From positions 1,426,001 to 1,490,000 of the forward strand of contig OZ241916.1 in NCBI GenBank assembly GCA_965203865.1: DNA of 64,000 nt. Reading direction: 5' to 3'. Origin of the DNA: G965200765 sp965203865 (lineage in GTDB: Bacteria; Pseudomonadota; Gammaproteobacteria; Arenicellales; JAJDZL01). Positions 15,717 to 25,349 of this stretch are shown here, one piece after another (the stretch's first letter is position 1; every line of letters begins with the position of its first letter). The position numbers and the translations under genes were made by a program. The notes under the pieces were generated by a model. It was not told the origin of the DNA, searched no databases, and saw only the letters and a list, made by a program, of their open reading frames with translations.

Positions 15717-17708
15717 ATGAAACGCATGTTATTCAATGCAACTCATTCGGAAGAGTTGCGGGTCGCCGTCGTGGACGGCCAGACGTTGGTCGATCTTGAT
15801 ATAGACTTTATCAATAATGAAAGTAAAAAAGGTAATATATACAAAGGAAAAATCACTAAAATTGAACCCTCCCTGGAAGCGGTATTTGTAGATTATGGAG
15901 CACCTCGACAAGGATTTCTATCGCTAAAAGGCGTTTCTCTCAGATATTTTTCCAACTACTCTGCGTCGACTCCAATGGCACAGGTTAAAGTTCAGGATGT
16001 TCTGAATGTCGGCGATAGTCTTATTGTTCAGGTTGAAAAAGAAGAACGCGGCAACAAAGGAGCAGCTCTAACAACTTTTATCAGTTTGGCAGGCCGTTTT
16101 CTCGTGCTCTTGCCACATAATCCCCGCGGCGGCGGAATCTCCCGACAAATTGACGGTGCCAACCGCCATAAACTGGAGGAAATTGTAAATCAGCTGGATT
16201 TGCCTGAAGAACATTCAATTATTGCGCGAACCGCGGGTATTGGACAATCTGCCGAAAACTTCCAAACAGATCTTCAGTACTTGGTAAACCTTTGGAAAAG
16301 AATCGAAAAAGCCGCAAGTGACAAAACTGAACCCTTTCTAATTTATCAGGAAAGCAGTTTGATTGTGCGTGCATTGCGAGACTATATGCGCGATGACATT
16401 TCGGAAATTTTGATCGATGACAAGGAGATTTTTTCTACAACAAAAAAATTCGTCTCCGATGTAATGCCATCGTCCAGCGTGCTGGTAAAACATTATGACA
16501 ATAATACTCCCTTGTTTTCCCGATTTCAGATTGAACACCAGATTGAACGCGCTTTTCAACGAAAAGTCGATCTGCCAACCGGTGGTTCAATCATAATTGA
16601 CCAGACCGAAGCACTGGTAACAATCGATGTAAATTCGGCACGCTCAACAAAGGGCGGCGATATTGAGGAGACTGCCTTTCAAACCAACATTGAAGCAGTT
16701 GAGCAAATTGCGAAGCAATTGCGAGTTCGGGATATTGGCGGGCTGATTGTAATCGACTTGATAGACATGTCTACACCTCGAAACAAGAGAAGCGTCGAGA
16801 AAAGATTATCAGATTCATTGAGACATGATCGAGCGCGAGTTCAAACTGGCAAAATTTCCCGCTTTGGGTTGCTGGAAATGTCTCGCCAACGGCTTCGCAC
16901 GTCAATTGAAGAAGCAAGTCACGATTCTTGCCCTCGATGCCATGGAAGAGGCTTTATTCGCAGTGTAACCTCCAGTGCTCTGCATATTCTAAGGATCTTG
17001 GAAGAAGACGCACTGAAGGAAAACACTGAATTAATTCATGCACATCTGCCTGTGGAAATTGCAACATTCTTGCTGAATGAAAAGCGCCATGAAATCAATC
17101 AAATTGAAAAGCGGTTTGCAACTCGAATTGTTGTTATCCCTACTCCTGCTTTACAAACCCCGAATCATCACATTGTTCGTCTTGGCGTGGAAGATTTGGA
17201 AGGCAACGATGGCAAGATCAGCTATACATTGGATCTGCCGGAAAAAGGGAAAGAGAATTTTACTTTTGTAATCACAACGCAACCGAATGCCAGATCTATT
17301 GCGACTGTGGATGAGTCCTTGGTCTCTCTTCCCCCAGTAAAAGCAAATTCTGATTCGTTATTAAAACGAGTAGTCAAGGGAGTGTTTGGTGCTTCAAACA
17401 ATGAAGCAGAACCAAATACTACCAAAACGAGTCGTCAATCCACTGGCCGGAACCAGCACCGTCGTCGCAAACCATCAGCGAAGCGGTCGTATAGCTCAGG
17501 TCGGAATTCTGCTCGGCAAAATTCTGGAAGAGCATCGCATTCTGGCAGGAGTGAAGGGCGACATTACAGTTCTAGACCTCCAAGACAGTTTTCTGGAAAT
17601 AATAAATCAGGCGGCAGAAATTCGGGCAAAACCGAAGCGGGAAAAAGTGATTACTATCCCCGTAAGCGAACTTCCAATTCTGAACGAAAAATTTCAGGAA
17701 ACCGGTAG
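15717..17708 (+). CDS. rne: Ribonuclease E/G, short-tailed RNase E
   Basis: Endoribonuclease that starts mRNA decay and trims rRNA and tRNA precursors. The start at 15717 (MKRMLFNATHSEELRVAVVDGQ) matches the E. coli RNase E N-terminus and is better than an ATG 15 bases upstream. The S1 domain is near 40-125, the metal site is in TIDVNSARS and VIDLIDM (about 303-350), and the zinc link is CPRCHGRG (about 404-411). Only 663 residues against 1061 in E. coli: the C-terminal scaffold is replaced by about 95 residues rich in Arg, Ser and Gly. Enolase is encoded in the same window but its usual docking segment on RNase E is not seen. Confidence 0.94.
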   Translation: MKRMLFNATHSEELRVAVVDGQTLVDLDIDFINNESKKGNIYKGKITKIEPSLEAVFVDYGAPRQGFLSLKGVSLRYFSNYSASTPMAQVKVQDVLNVGDSLIVQVEKEERGNKGAALTTFISLAGRFLVLLPHNPRGGGISRQIDGANRHKLEEIVNQLDLPEEHSIIARTAGIGQSAENFQTDLQYLVNLWKRIEKAASDKTEPFLIYQESSLIVRALRDYMRDDISEILIDDKEIFSTTKKFVSDVMPSSSVLVKHYDNNTPLFSRFQIEHQIERAFQRKVDLPTGGSIIIDQTEALVTIDVNSARSTKGGDIEETAFQTNIEAVEQIAKQLRVRDIGGLIVIDLIDMSTPRNKRSVEKRLSDSLRHDRARVQTGKISRFGLLEMSRQRLRTSIEEASHDSCPRCHGRGFIRSVTSSALHILRILEEDALKENTELIHAHLPVEIATFLLNEKRHEINQIEKRFATRIVVIPTPALQTPNHHIVRLGVEDLEGNDGKISYTLDLPEKGKENFTFVITTQPNARSIATVDESLVSLPPVKANSDSLLKRVVKGVFGASNNEAEPNTTKTSRQSTGRNQHRRRKPSAKRSYSSGRNSARQNSGRASHSGRSEGRHYSSRPPRQFSGNNKSGGRNSGKTEAGKSDYYPRKRTSNSERKISGNR

Positions 17709-17948
17709 CATCATGCAGTTGATCATGTGCTGATTTGATTCTCCCTTAATTCGGTTTGGATGCATGAATTTTTCCTACTTTTCATTATCATGCATCTAAC
17801 CATAAGTAAGGAAAATCCGAATCGGCACATGCTCAACAGTGGTCTGCGGAGTTCATTCCAGCAACTGAGGTCTCCAGTAGCAGCTATTGAGGGGAAAACA
17901 AACTCGCCAGCGTGCTAATCCAGATCGTTTTGTTGTATTATTCGACAA

Positions 17949-17977
17949 CCCTATGCAATAGTTATAGGGATTTTTTT
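17949..17977 (+). terminator. Rho-independent terminator after rne
   Basis: CCCTAT (17949-17954) pairs with ATAGGG (17964-17969) over a 9-nt loop, then A and seven T on the plus strand. It lies just before the 3' end of the converging rlmD. A second weaker inverted repeat (GATGCATGA/TCATGCATC, 20-nt loop) occurs near 17759-17797. The rest of 17709-17948 holds nothing I can name. Confidence 0.65.
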
Positions 17978-17979
17978 GA

Positions 17980-19305
17980 TCACCTGGTAAACAAAACCAT
18001 TGCTTCTGAATGCGATGTGTGTGGAAACATATCGACTAAAACCGCCTTTTGAATATTGTACTTGTGTACATGAACCAGTATGCCTGCATCTCGTGCCAAG
18101 GTCTCGGGATTGCAGGATACATAGAGAATTTTTTCCACACCTTGAATGTCTTGAATTGAGTTGACAACATTTAATGCTCCTGACCTTGGCGGGTCGATAA
18201 GTATTGTATTGAACCCTTGACCCTGCAATACAGAATTCAGGTTAATCTGCTCCAGATCAGCTGCGATAAAATTGGAATTGTCCAAATCGTTAATTACAGC
18301 GTTTCTTCTTGCTTGTGTCACCAGCCCCCCAGATCCTTCTATTCCGACTGCGCGACCTGCAAAACGGGCCAGCGGTAATGTAAAATTCCCAATTCCACAA
18401 AATAAATCCAGCAAATTGTCTTGCGAACTCAACCCCAGCCATTCAATGGCTCTTTCAATCATCGCCTGATTTACAAATTTGTTTACTTGTACAAAGTCTA
18501 GCGGCCCAAATTCAACCCGAACAGCACCGTGAGTAATATTGTAGTACAGCGGCAAGTCGTTCTTGGGAAAGTGGAGAACAAGAGATTCCAGTCCGCCTGG
18601 CTGAAGATATACAATCGAATTGGTTCTATTGGCAAAATTTTCAAGCAGTTTGATATCAGATTCTGTAAACGAAGTTAGATGACGAAATACAAACGCTGCC
18701 CTATCGTCTGATGCGGCAACTTCAATTTGAGGCACCCGGTCCGGAATGGATAGACCTGAAATCGTCTTAACAAGTTCAGGCATGCACGCACTCAGTTTCT
18801 GGTCAAGGACATGACAAAAGTTCAATTGGGTAACATAGCTGCTGGCTCGCTCTCTAAAGCCAACCAGAACGCCTCCTTTTTTCGGAACCAGACGAACCCC
18901 GAGTCTTGCTTTGCGACGATAGTGCCACGGTGATTCAACCACCGGTTGATCAAGCTTTAAATTATCTATCTTCGCCAATCTGTAAAATGCATCAACGAGC
19001 AACTTGGATTTGATTGCAAGTTGATACGAATGATTCATATGCTGCAGTTGGCATCCGCCGCAGATTCCAAAATGCTCACAACGAGGGTCAATTCTTTCAG
19101 TTGATGAAAGTTCAATATGATCAATGTCCGCAGTTGCATAATTGCGCCGACGCTTTAAGTTGGAAATTGAAATTTTTTCTCCGACAAGTGCTCCAGATAC
19201 AAATACTTTACGACCTGTATCCAAGGTTGCAATCCCGCGACCGTCATGAGTATATGATTCAATCACAACACTCTGCTCAGTGCTGAGTTGTGCGCGAGTA
19301 TTCAT
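17980..19305 (-). CDS. rlmD: 23S rRNA (uracil-1939-C5)-methyltransferase RlmD
   Basis: Methylates U1939 of 23S rRNA with AdoMet. N-terminal TRAM domain, then the [4Fe-4S] ligands CEHFGICGGC with a fourth Cys in NFCHVLD, and a C-terminal AdoMet domain with LLDLFCGIGNFTLPLA and the catalytic Cys in YVSCNPETLARD. 441 residues from the ATG at 19305; a TTG six codons upstream is possible. The usual downstream relA is absent, since rne converges here. Confidence 0.93.
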   Translation of the reverse strand: MNTRAQLSTEQSVVIESYTHDGRGIATLDTGRKVFVSGALVGEKISISNLKRRRNYATADIDHIELSSTERIDPRCEHFGICGGCQLQHMNHSYQLAIKSKLLVDAFYRLAKIDNLKLDQPVVESPWHYRRKARLGVRLVPKKGGVLVGFRERASSYVTQLNFCHVLDQKLSACMPELVKTISGLSIPDRVPQIEVAASDDRAAFVFRHLTSFTESDIKLLENFANRTNSIVYLQPGGLESLVLHFPKNDLPLYYNITHGAVRVEFGPLDFVQVNKFVNQAMIERAIEWLGLSSQDNLLDLFCGIGNFTLPLARFAGRAVGIEGSGGLVTQARRNAVINDLDNSNFIAADLEQINLNSVLQGQGFNTILIDPPRSGALNVVNSIQDIQGVEKILYVSCNPETLARDAGILVHVHKYNIQKAVLVDMFPHTSHSEAMVLFTR

Positions 19306-19338
19306 GAAATTTGAACGTATCAAAAATTCAAGAATTCA

Positions 19339-20145
19339 CTAAGACAGTTGATTGTCAACTGTCCAGAGTTTTAAAAATTCTTCAAATTGAGGATTTGAAT
19401 GAGATTCTGATTCAACTCGCCCGATTAGCCAGTTTCGAACAATTCCCAATTCAGATTTGTACTCGTCGGAAGTGTAGCATCCCCGAACATATTGCAATCG
19501 AAGAAAAATCAGATAGGTGTTTAAAACATCAATGTCGCAGTAGTTTCTGATGCTTTCGTTCTCCCCAGCGAGAAATGCGTCCAAAATCCTTGTGTTATCC
19601 AATCCGAGTTTGCCGGGCAATCCAAGCAATACAGCTATTTCATGAAGGGCTGCTGTCGCCCTGACCTGGTATCGAGATAGCAAATCCATTACATCCACAT
19701 GTTTATCGTGATATCGGCTCAAATAGTTGCTAAACTTGGCTTCTCGTTCAAATTGTCCAGTATCCCAATAAATCCTTGAAGGAATGGAATGCAATAATGC
19801 ACGATATTGAATCACTGGCAAATCAAATCCGCTTCCATTCCATGAAACCAGTGTTGGATTATGCTCCTCGATTAAATCGAAAAACTTGGATACCATTTCC
19901 TTTTCACCGATGTCTGCATTGCCCAGGGACCACACTGTGAATTTGTTTCCTCGCCCTCTCAACGCAACAGAAATAGCAATAATTTGAAGATGATGCAATG
20001 GCAAGTAGTCTGCATGGGGTACCCTTAATCGACGTGAAGCCAACATTGCTTTGGCAATACCCTGGTCATCCAGGTCTCCAAGGTCGTACAAATTGCGTCC
20101 AGCCTCTAAATCAGGAATGGTTTCAATATCAAATGTCAGAATCAT
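19339..20145 (-). CDS. PolB-like 3'-5' exonuclease
   Basis: Stand-alone exonuclease domain related to the proofreading domain of family B DNA polymerases. 268 residues. The DEDDy acidic residues are seen: ILTFDIETIPD (Exo I, Asp6 and Glu8), LVSWNGSGFDLPVI (Exo II) and SIRNYCDIDVLNTYLIF (Exo III, Tyr and Asp). Its substrate in cells is not known. It lies between recJ and rlmD on one strand, with gaps of 33 and 45 bp, so it may be co-expressed with RecJ. Confidence 0.85.
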   Translation of the reverse strand: MILTFDIETIPDLEAGRNLYDLGDLDDQGIAKAMLASRRLRVPHADYLPLHHLQIIAISVALRGRGNKFTVWSLGNADIGEKEMVSKFFDLIEEHNPTLVSWNGSGFDLPVIQYRALLHSIPSRIYWDTGQFEREAKFSNYLSRYHDKHVDVMDLLSRYQVRATAALHEIAVLLGLPGKLGLDNTRILDAFLAGENESIRNYCDIDVLNTYLIFLRLQYVRGCYTSDEYKSELGIVRNWLIGRVESESHSNPQFEEFLKLWTVDNQLS

Positions 20146-20190
20146 TTCGTGCGATACTCAATGATAGTTGAACGAATATTCATGCGATGC

Positions 20191-21939
20191 TTAACCGTCT
20201 GATGCAGGTTCCATGTACAGGGTACGAAGTTGTACTGACTTGTTGTTTTGAAATTCATTTACTTCCAAACTATATACCATTCTGTAGTTTGACAAATCTG
20301 GAAGGTTTTCGTACGATTCAAAGTAGTTGAAATAAATGGCATCGTAGTTGTTTTTGTTGCTTGACCGAACTCGAAGCTTTAAATGACCTTCACCGACCAC
20401 TTCAAATTGGGTAATTTCAAATTCCCCGTCAAATGTAGGAGAAACGAATTGCTGTCCCCATGGACCTCCATTTGCAAGTGCTTGTGCTGTGTCCAGATTT
20501 ATTTCTTCAAGCTCGCCATCCGTATATATCTCATCTACATGCAAATTGTCTCCGAAAATTCGATAGAGTTCGATTTGAAAGGATTCTTGAAATTTCTCCA
20601 AATTCTCAACTTCCAACGATAAGCCAGCAGCCATCGCGTGTCCCCCAAAAACAGGCACAAGCCCAGGATTTTTCACCGATATGTCAGCAATCAAGTCTCG
20701 GATATTCAAGCCTTGAATCGAACGACAAGAGCCTCGTAGCATCCGGTCATCGGCAGGAGCAAAAGCGATAGCTGGCTTGCCGGTTAAATTTGATACTTTT
20801 TGAGCTACAAGACCTACAACTCCCGCATGCCACTCTTTACTGTACAGACAATGGCCCAAAGATTTTCCGTCCAGTTTCTGCTCGATTTTTTCCATGTGTT
20901 GAGTTGCCTCTTTTATCATGTTGTTCTGGGTTTCTTTGCGCTTGATATTCAGCTTGTCCAATTGACTGGCAAATTTTTCTACCTCCTCCTTGGTGTCACT
21001 GACCAAGCACTGGATGCCAATTGAAATGTCTTCAAGTCGCCCTGCTGCATTCAATCGAGGTCCAACTGCAAAGGCCAAATCTTCAGCTGCAATTTTTCCA
21101 ATATATCTACGGCCGAATTCCAGCAGCATTTGAATGCCAAGTCTGCACTTCCCTGCATTTATACGGGTTAGACCTTGTTGAACAAGAATGCGATTGTTAT
21201 AGTCCAGTGGCACCATGTCAGCTACTGTTCCCACTGCAACCAAATCAAGATACTTCGCCATGCTTGGTGTTGCAATGCCTTCTCTTTCAAACCATCCTGT
21301 TTTGGAAAGCTGTGAACGAACAACCGACAACAGATAAAAAAGAACGCCAACTCCGGACAAATTCTTACTTTGAAATTGGTCGCCAGGTAAATTTGGATTG
21401 ACGATTGCGTCCGCTTCTGGCAATTCTTCTCCGGGCAAGTGATGGTCAGTAACAACGACGGATATTCCTTTTTCATTTGCCAAACGAACTCCGTCAATAC
21501 TTGCAATACCGTTATCGACTGTAATAATTAAGTCGGGCTGCAATTCAGACAAGAATTCCACGAAATTCTTGGTCAACCCATAGCCAAATTTAAACCGGTC
21601 AGGAGCACAGTATGCTACATTGCGGGCACCGAAAGCTTTTAGAACCAAATACCCAAGCGCACATCCCGTTGCCCCGTCAGTGTCATAATCTCCTGAAATC
21701 AAAATTGATGCGTCTGCTTGAATTGCTTCTATGATAATTTCTACTGCCGATTCAATTCCAGACAGGTCATGCGGTGGCAAAAGATTTGCCATGGAGTAAT
21801 TCAATTCATTGGCGCTTTTCACTCCCCTGTGCCGGTATACCCTGTCTAAAACAGGGTGAATAGTCGAATCAATCAACGAACCGTTGGTCTGACGATGAAC
21901 GATCTTCTTTTTACGGGCAGGATAATATAGAGAGGGCAT
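20191..21939 (-). CDS. recJ: Single-stranded-DNA-specific exonuclease RecJ
   Basis: 5'-3' single-strand exonuclease of the RecF pathway and mismatch repair. DHH phosphoesterase motifs: ILISGDYDTDGATG, VVTDHHLPGEELPEADAIVNP, and a C-terminal GGHAMAAGLSL (DHHA1), then an OB-like end. The ATG at 21939 is chosen because AGGGAG lies six bases upstream, overlapping the hom stop; this gives 582 residues against 577 in E. coli. A start at 21990 would overlap hom by 41 bp without need. Confidence 0.95.
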   Translation of the reverse strand: MPSLYYPARKKKIVHRQTNGSLIDSTIHPVLDRVYRHRGVKSANELNYSMANLLPPHDLSGIESAVEIIIEAIQADASILISGDYDTDGATGCALGYLVLKAFGARNVAYCAPDRFKFGYGLTKNFVEFLSELQPDLIITVDNGIASIDGVRLANEKGISVVVTDHHLPGEELPEADAIVNPNLPGDQFQSKNLSGVGVLFYLLSVVRSQLSKTGWFEREGIATPSMAKYLDLVAVGTVADMVPLDYNNRILVQQGLTRINAGKCRLGIQMLLEFGRRYIGKIAAEDLAFAVGPRLNAAGRLEDISIGIQCLVSDTKEEVEKFASQLDKLNIKRKETQNNMIKEATQHMEKIEQKLDGKSLGHCLYSKEWHAGVVGLVAQKVSNLTGKPAIAFAPADDRMLRGSCRSIQGLNIRDLIADISVKNPGLVPVFGGHAMAAGLSLEVENLEKFQESFQIELYRIFGDNLHVDEIYTDGELEEINLDTAQALANGGPWGQQFVSPTFDGEFEITQFEVVGEGHLKLRVRSSNKNNYDAIYFNYFESYENLPDLSNYRMVYSLEVNEFQNNKSVQLRTLYMEPASDG

Positions 21940-21949
21940 GAAGGACTCC

Positions 21950-23260
21950 CTATGCCATGGTTTCCATTCTGATTCTGGTAATATCGCCAACCACCATTGA
22001 ATATTCCTGAATCTTCTGCAGTGCCAGATTCATTTTATGTTCAACAGTGTTCTGTGTAACCATGACCACCGGAAGCACTTCTTCGTTTTCGCCTGAACCT
22101 TTTTGAATGACCGATTCAATGCTGATTTGTAAATCTCCAAGGATTTTTGTGATTTCTGCCAGAACTCCTGCCCGATTGACTGCGTTCATGCGTAAATAGT
22201 ATGAAGTGCAAGCGTTTTTCATTGGAATGATTGGAATTTCTGTCAAAGAGTTCGGCTGAAATGCCAGGTGAGGCACCCTATTTTCTGGGTCGGTTGTGAG
22301 CGTCCGCACTACATCGACCAAATCGGCTACGACTGCGGAGGCAGTAGGTTCAGACCCCGCACCTGCACCATAGTACAATGTCGGCCCCACCGCATCCCCC
22401 GTCACCAAAATTGCGTTCATTACACCATTGACATTCGCAATTAGCCTTTTTTGGGGTACAAGACAAGGATGCACTCGCATTTCAATTCCCGCATCGCTAC
22501 GAGTGGTAATTGCCATGGGTTTAATCTCGAATCCCAATTCGTCAGCGTACTGCATGTCTTCGCAAGTTACGTTGCTAATCCCTTCTTGATATACTCCGTT
22601 CAACTGAAGTGGAATTCCATAAGCAACAGCGGCCAAAATCGCTAGTTTATGCGCTGCATCCACTCCTTCAACATCAAATGCAGGGGCCGCTTCGGCATAC
22701 CCCAGTTCTTGGGCTTCCGCAAGCATTTCCTCAAATGAGCATTGTTTCTCTTTCATTCCGGAAAGAATAAAATTGCTGGTCCCATTGATAATTCCAACCA
22801 GCGATTGAATACGATTACCTGTCAGACCTTCTCGCAGAGCTTTTATGATCGAGATTCCTCCGCCAACCGCCGCTTCAAAAGCAATTACAACAGAGTGCTT
22901 TTGCGCCAATTTGAACAACTCATTCCCGCGATTTGCAATCAGTTCCTTGTTTGCTGTGACTACATGCTTGCCGTTGCGAAGCGATTGAACAAAATAGTCG
23001 TATACAGGTGATTCTCCGCCAATCAATTCAACAATTATGGCAATGTCCGGGTCGTTGATGAGCGAATAAGCGTCATCAGTAATTTCGACGGCACCCATGT
23101 CGATATTTCGTTGTTTTGTAATATCTTTTACGGCAATGCGCTTTACAATTATTTCCCGCCCTGCTCTTCGGGTTATTTCACTTGAATTACGCGATAAAAC
23201 ATTGATTGTTCCACATCCTACAGTGCCCAATCCTAGCAATCCTATGTTTACTGGTTTCAT
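21950..23260 (-). CDS. hom: Homoserine dehydrogenase
   Basis: NAD(P)H-dependent reduction of aspartate semialdehyde to homoserine, the branch to threonine and methionine. Single-function form of 436 residues: nucleotide-binding GLLGLGTVGCGTI (7-19), the catalytic domain with AANKELIANRG and the Lys in LGYAEAAPAFDVEGVDAAHK, and a C-terminal ACT domain (from about 350), where threonine usually binds as feedback inhibitor. No thrB or thrC is adjacent. recJ follows in the same transcript. A 9-bp inverted repeat lies in its leader. Confidence 0.96.
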   Translation of the reverse strand: MKPVNIGLLGLGTVGCGTINVLSRNSSEITRRAGREIIVKRIAVKDITKQRNIDMGAVEITDDAYSLINDPDIAIIVELIGGESPVYDYFVQSLRNGKHVVTANKELIANRGNELFKLAQKHSVVIAFEAAVGGGISIIKALREGLTGNRIQSLVGIINGTSNFILSGMKEKQCSFEEMLAEAQELGYAEAAPAFDVEGVDAAHKLAILAAVAYGIPLQLNGVYQEGISNVTCEDMQYADELGFEIKPMAITTRSDAGIEMRVHPCLVPQKRLIANVNGVMNAILVTGDAVGPTLYYGAGAGSEPTASAVVADLVDVVRTLTTDPENRVPHLAFQPNSLTEIPIIPMKNACTSYYLRMNAVNRAGVLAEITKILGDLQISIESVIQKGSGENEEVLPVVMVTQNTVEHKMNLALQKIQEYSMVVGDITRIRMETMA

Positions 23261-23320
23261 TCGAACTAAATAATTTGAGTTGAAATTTTCAAATATGTAA
23301 AACGGACAAGCTGTCTTTTG

Positions 23321-23359
23321 ATAGATTCAGCCATTCGTGTAGGTAATTGATGAATCTAT
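23321..23359 (-). promoter_or_regulatory. Inverted repeat in the hom leader
   Basis: ATAGATTCA (23321-23329) and TGAATCTAT (23351-23359) form perfect 9-bp arms with a 21-nt spacer, 60-100 bp upstream of hom. It may be a stem-loop of the leader or a spaced operator. No Thr/Ile-rich leader peptide and no T-run accompany it, so classical attenuation is not supported. Confidence 0.35.
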
Positions 23360-23507
23360 GTGCTTCTTTCAGGTTAAATTCTGCAAATCTATTAGAATAC
23401 AATGAACCGTATCATTATTAAATTTCTTTTGACCTTTTAATTTTGAGATCGGCATTGAATTGCCGCACACCTTATATGAATTGCCAAAAACGCAAAGTGG
23501 GCATTAT

Positions 23508-23885
23508 ATGAAACTTCACCAAATAGATTTAGCGGGGGCGAATTTAGTCCATTCTTTCCGCTCTGGCAAGTTTAATATAAACAACACGCTATACAAGCAA
23601 AGCATAATTGTCTCGGCAGATAATGTCATTGAAAACTGGAAACCTCAATATTTCAATCAGCTGACAATTCAGGATTTCGAACTGCTTGCAAGTTTCGATG
23701 CCGAAATTGTCATTCTCGGTACTGGCAAGAAATTACGCTACCCTTCTTCTGACCTGCTTGAACCACTTAGAAAACAGAAAAGTGGATTTGAGATCATGAA
23801 CACGGAGGCAGCCTGCCGAACTTATAATATACTGATTGGAGACGGACGAAATGCAATCGCTGCCTTGTTGCAGGAACCCAAGTAA
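23508..23885 (+). CDS. Mth938-domain protein (DUF498/Xcc1710-like)
   Basis: Small conserved protein of the Mth938/NDUFAF3-like fold. In eukaryotes a relative helps complex I assembly; the bacterial role is not settled. The ATG at 23508 (MKLHQIDLAG) gives 125 residues, the family length; a TTG 48 bases upstream would add a tail without homology-like pattern. Conserved strand pattern IIVSADNVIENW and IVILGTGKKLRYPS are visible. Divergent from hom and convergent with nlpD, six bases apart. Confidence 0.82.
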   Translation: MKLHQIDLAGANLVHSFRSGKFNINNTLYKQSIIVSADNVIENWKPQYFNQLTIQDFELLASFDAEIVILGTGKKLRYPSSDLLEPLRKQKSGFEIMNTEAACRTYNILIGDGRNAIAALLQEPK

Positions 23886-23891
23886 TAGGTA

Positions 23892-24731
23892 CTAGCTTTT
23901 CGGCAAATACTTGCGAGGGTCAACTGGCTTTCCGTTGTGTCGGATTTCAAAATGCAATTTTATCCGGTCCGCATCAGTATTTCCCATTTCGGCAATTTTT
24001 TGTCCTTGTTTTACCACATCGCCTTCCCTGACAACCACCTTGGAATTATGGGCATAGGCACTAATAAACTGCTTTCCATGACTCACAATTATCATTCTTC
24101 CGTATCCTTGCAGCCCTGTTCCGGCATATACCACTTTACCAGAAGCGCTAACTCGTACGGGCGATCCGAGTTCTCCGGCAATATCAATTCCGTTCTTGTT
24201 TTGCGCGGCAGAGAAATTCTGAACAATAGTCCCTCGCGCAGGCCAAACCCACTTTGCCGGCGCAGAAAACTGGGCTTCGTTCACAGTCGGGCCTGCAGGT
24301 GCTGCACTTGCAGATTCAGTTGACGCAGCGGAGTCCGATGAACTCGATTCAGTAGATTGCGGCACAGGAGTAGTGCGAATGAGTCCCTGGTCATCACTTT
24401 CTTGTCGAACAACCGGTTGTTCAACTTCGTTTGGATTGAACAGAAGAATTTTTTGGCCCGGGTAAATTAAAAATGTTTCAGTATCGATATTGTTCCATCT
24501 GGCCACATCGTGATAGTTGAAACCTGCCTCGAAGGAGATGGAATACAAATTTTGCCCTTTTTTTACAATTACAGACCTACCCTCGTAAGTTGTTTGTGGA
24601 GCTGACGGCTCCGCAGCTTGAATTTCAACCGTAACAACAGGTGCACGGCTCTGTTCGCTTGCGCAGGCTGCAATCAGCGCAAGTAACGCGACAACAATAA
24701 GATTACGAATAAAACCAGTAAACAAGTCCAA
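23892..24731 (-). CDS. nlpD: NlpD-type LysM/LytM lipoprotein, amidase activator
   Basis: Outer-membrane lipoprotein that in E. coli activates the amidase AmiC at the division septum. Lipobox LIAAC with Cys23, a LysM domain at about 53-97, a Ser/Ala/Pro-rich linker, and a LytM (M23) domain at about 160-277. The metal-site His of M23 enzymes is missing (NKNGIDIAGELG), as in true NlpD/EnvC, so it is a regulator rather than a peptidase. TTG start at 24731, within the end of the yqaA-like gene. rpoS and surE/pcm, its usual neighbours, are not seen. Confidence 0.88.
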   Translation of the reverse strand: MDLFTGFIRNLIVVALLALIAACASEQSRAPVVTVEIQAAEPSAPQTTYEGRSVIVKKGQNLYSISFEAGFNYHDVARWNNIDTETFLIYPGQKILLFNPNEVEQPVVRQESDDQGLIRTTPVPQSTESSSSDSAASTESASAAPAGPTVNEAQFSAPAKWVWPARGTIVQNFSAAQNKNGIDIAGELGSPVRVSASGKVVYAGTGLQGYGRMIIVSHGKQFISAYAHNSKVVVREGDVVKQGQKIAEMGNTDADRIKLHFEIRHNGKPVDPRKYLPKS

Positions 24732-25287
24732 TCACCAAAATCAACATTACACCCCATCCAATATGATAGGGATATTTTCTTACTAATGAGTTAACAGAGT
24801 CAACAGACCAATATGCCAAAGCTGCGACAAGATAAAATCGAATCCCCCTTCCAAGCGCAGATGCAATTACAAACGGAATTAGCGCCATGGAAAACACTCC
24901 CGAAGCAACCGTAAACACTTTGTAGGGAATTGGAAGAAATCCTGCTGCAAATATCATCCATATCCCATATTCACGATACCATTCTTGAATTATAGAAAAA
25001 TTATTTTCCATTCTATAGAACTCGACAAGCCACAATCCCACGCTTTCATACATGTACGTACCAATCAAATAGCCTAAAACCCCTCCTGATACCGAGGTAA
25101 TTGTAGTCAAGGCAGCAAGTCGCCAAGCTTTTGCCTTATCTGCCAGCACCATGGGAATAAGCATTGCATCTGGAGGAATTGGAAAAAACACTGCCTCTGA
25201 AAAACTTAGCACTCCGAGATACGCTGGTGCTTGCTTGTGGGAAGCCAGTACCAGCGTTTTATCGTAAAGACGACTGATGAGTGACAT
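24703..25287 (-). CDS. DedA/SNARE-associated (VTT) family membrane protein, YqaA type
   Basis: Integral membrane protein of 194 residues with about five hydrophobic segments. The family fingerprint FFPIPPDAMLIPMVLA (about 33-48) and GFLPIPYKVFTVASG (about 116-130) is present. DedA-superfamily proteins flip undecaprenyl phosphate or other lipids, but YqaA itself is not well studied. GAAGGA ribosome site before the ATG. It overlaps nlpD by 29 bp, a pairing seen in other Gammaproteobacteria. Confidence 0.85.
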   Translation of the reverse strand: MSLISRLYDKTLVLASHKQAPAYLGVLSFSEAVFFPIPPDAMLIPMVLADKAKAWRLAALTTITSVSGGVLGYLIGTYMYESVGLWLVEFYRMENNFSIIQEWYREYGIWMIFAAGFLPIPYKVFTVASGVFSMALIPFVIASALGRGIRFYLVAALAYWSVDSVNSLVRKYPYHIGWGVMLILVIGLVYWFYS

Positions 25288-25349
25288 CTATATGCGTCCT
25301 TCTTTCCGGGTTCAAAATTTTTGAAGTAATAGCAAATCAATTTTCACAA

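Noticed and set aside
24703..24731. Overlap of nlpD and the YqaA-type gene as a possible frameshift
   Set aside because: Both proteins are complete in their own frames and a 29-bp overlap with a TTG start is in keeping with the compact style here.
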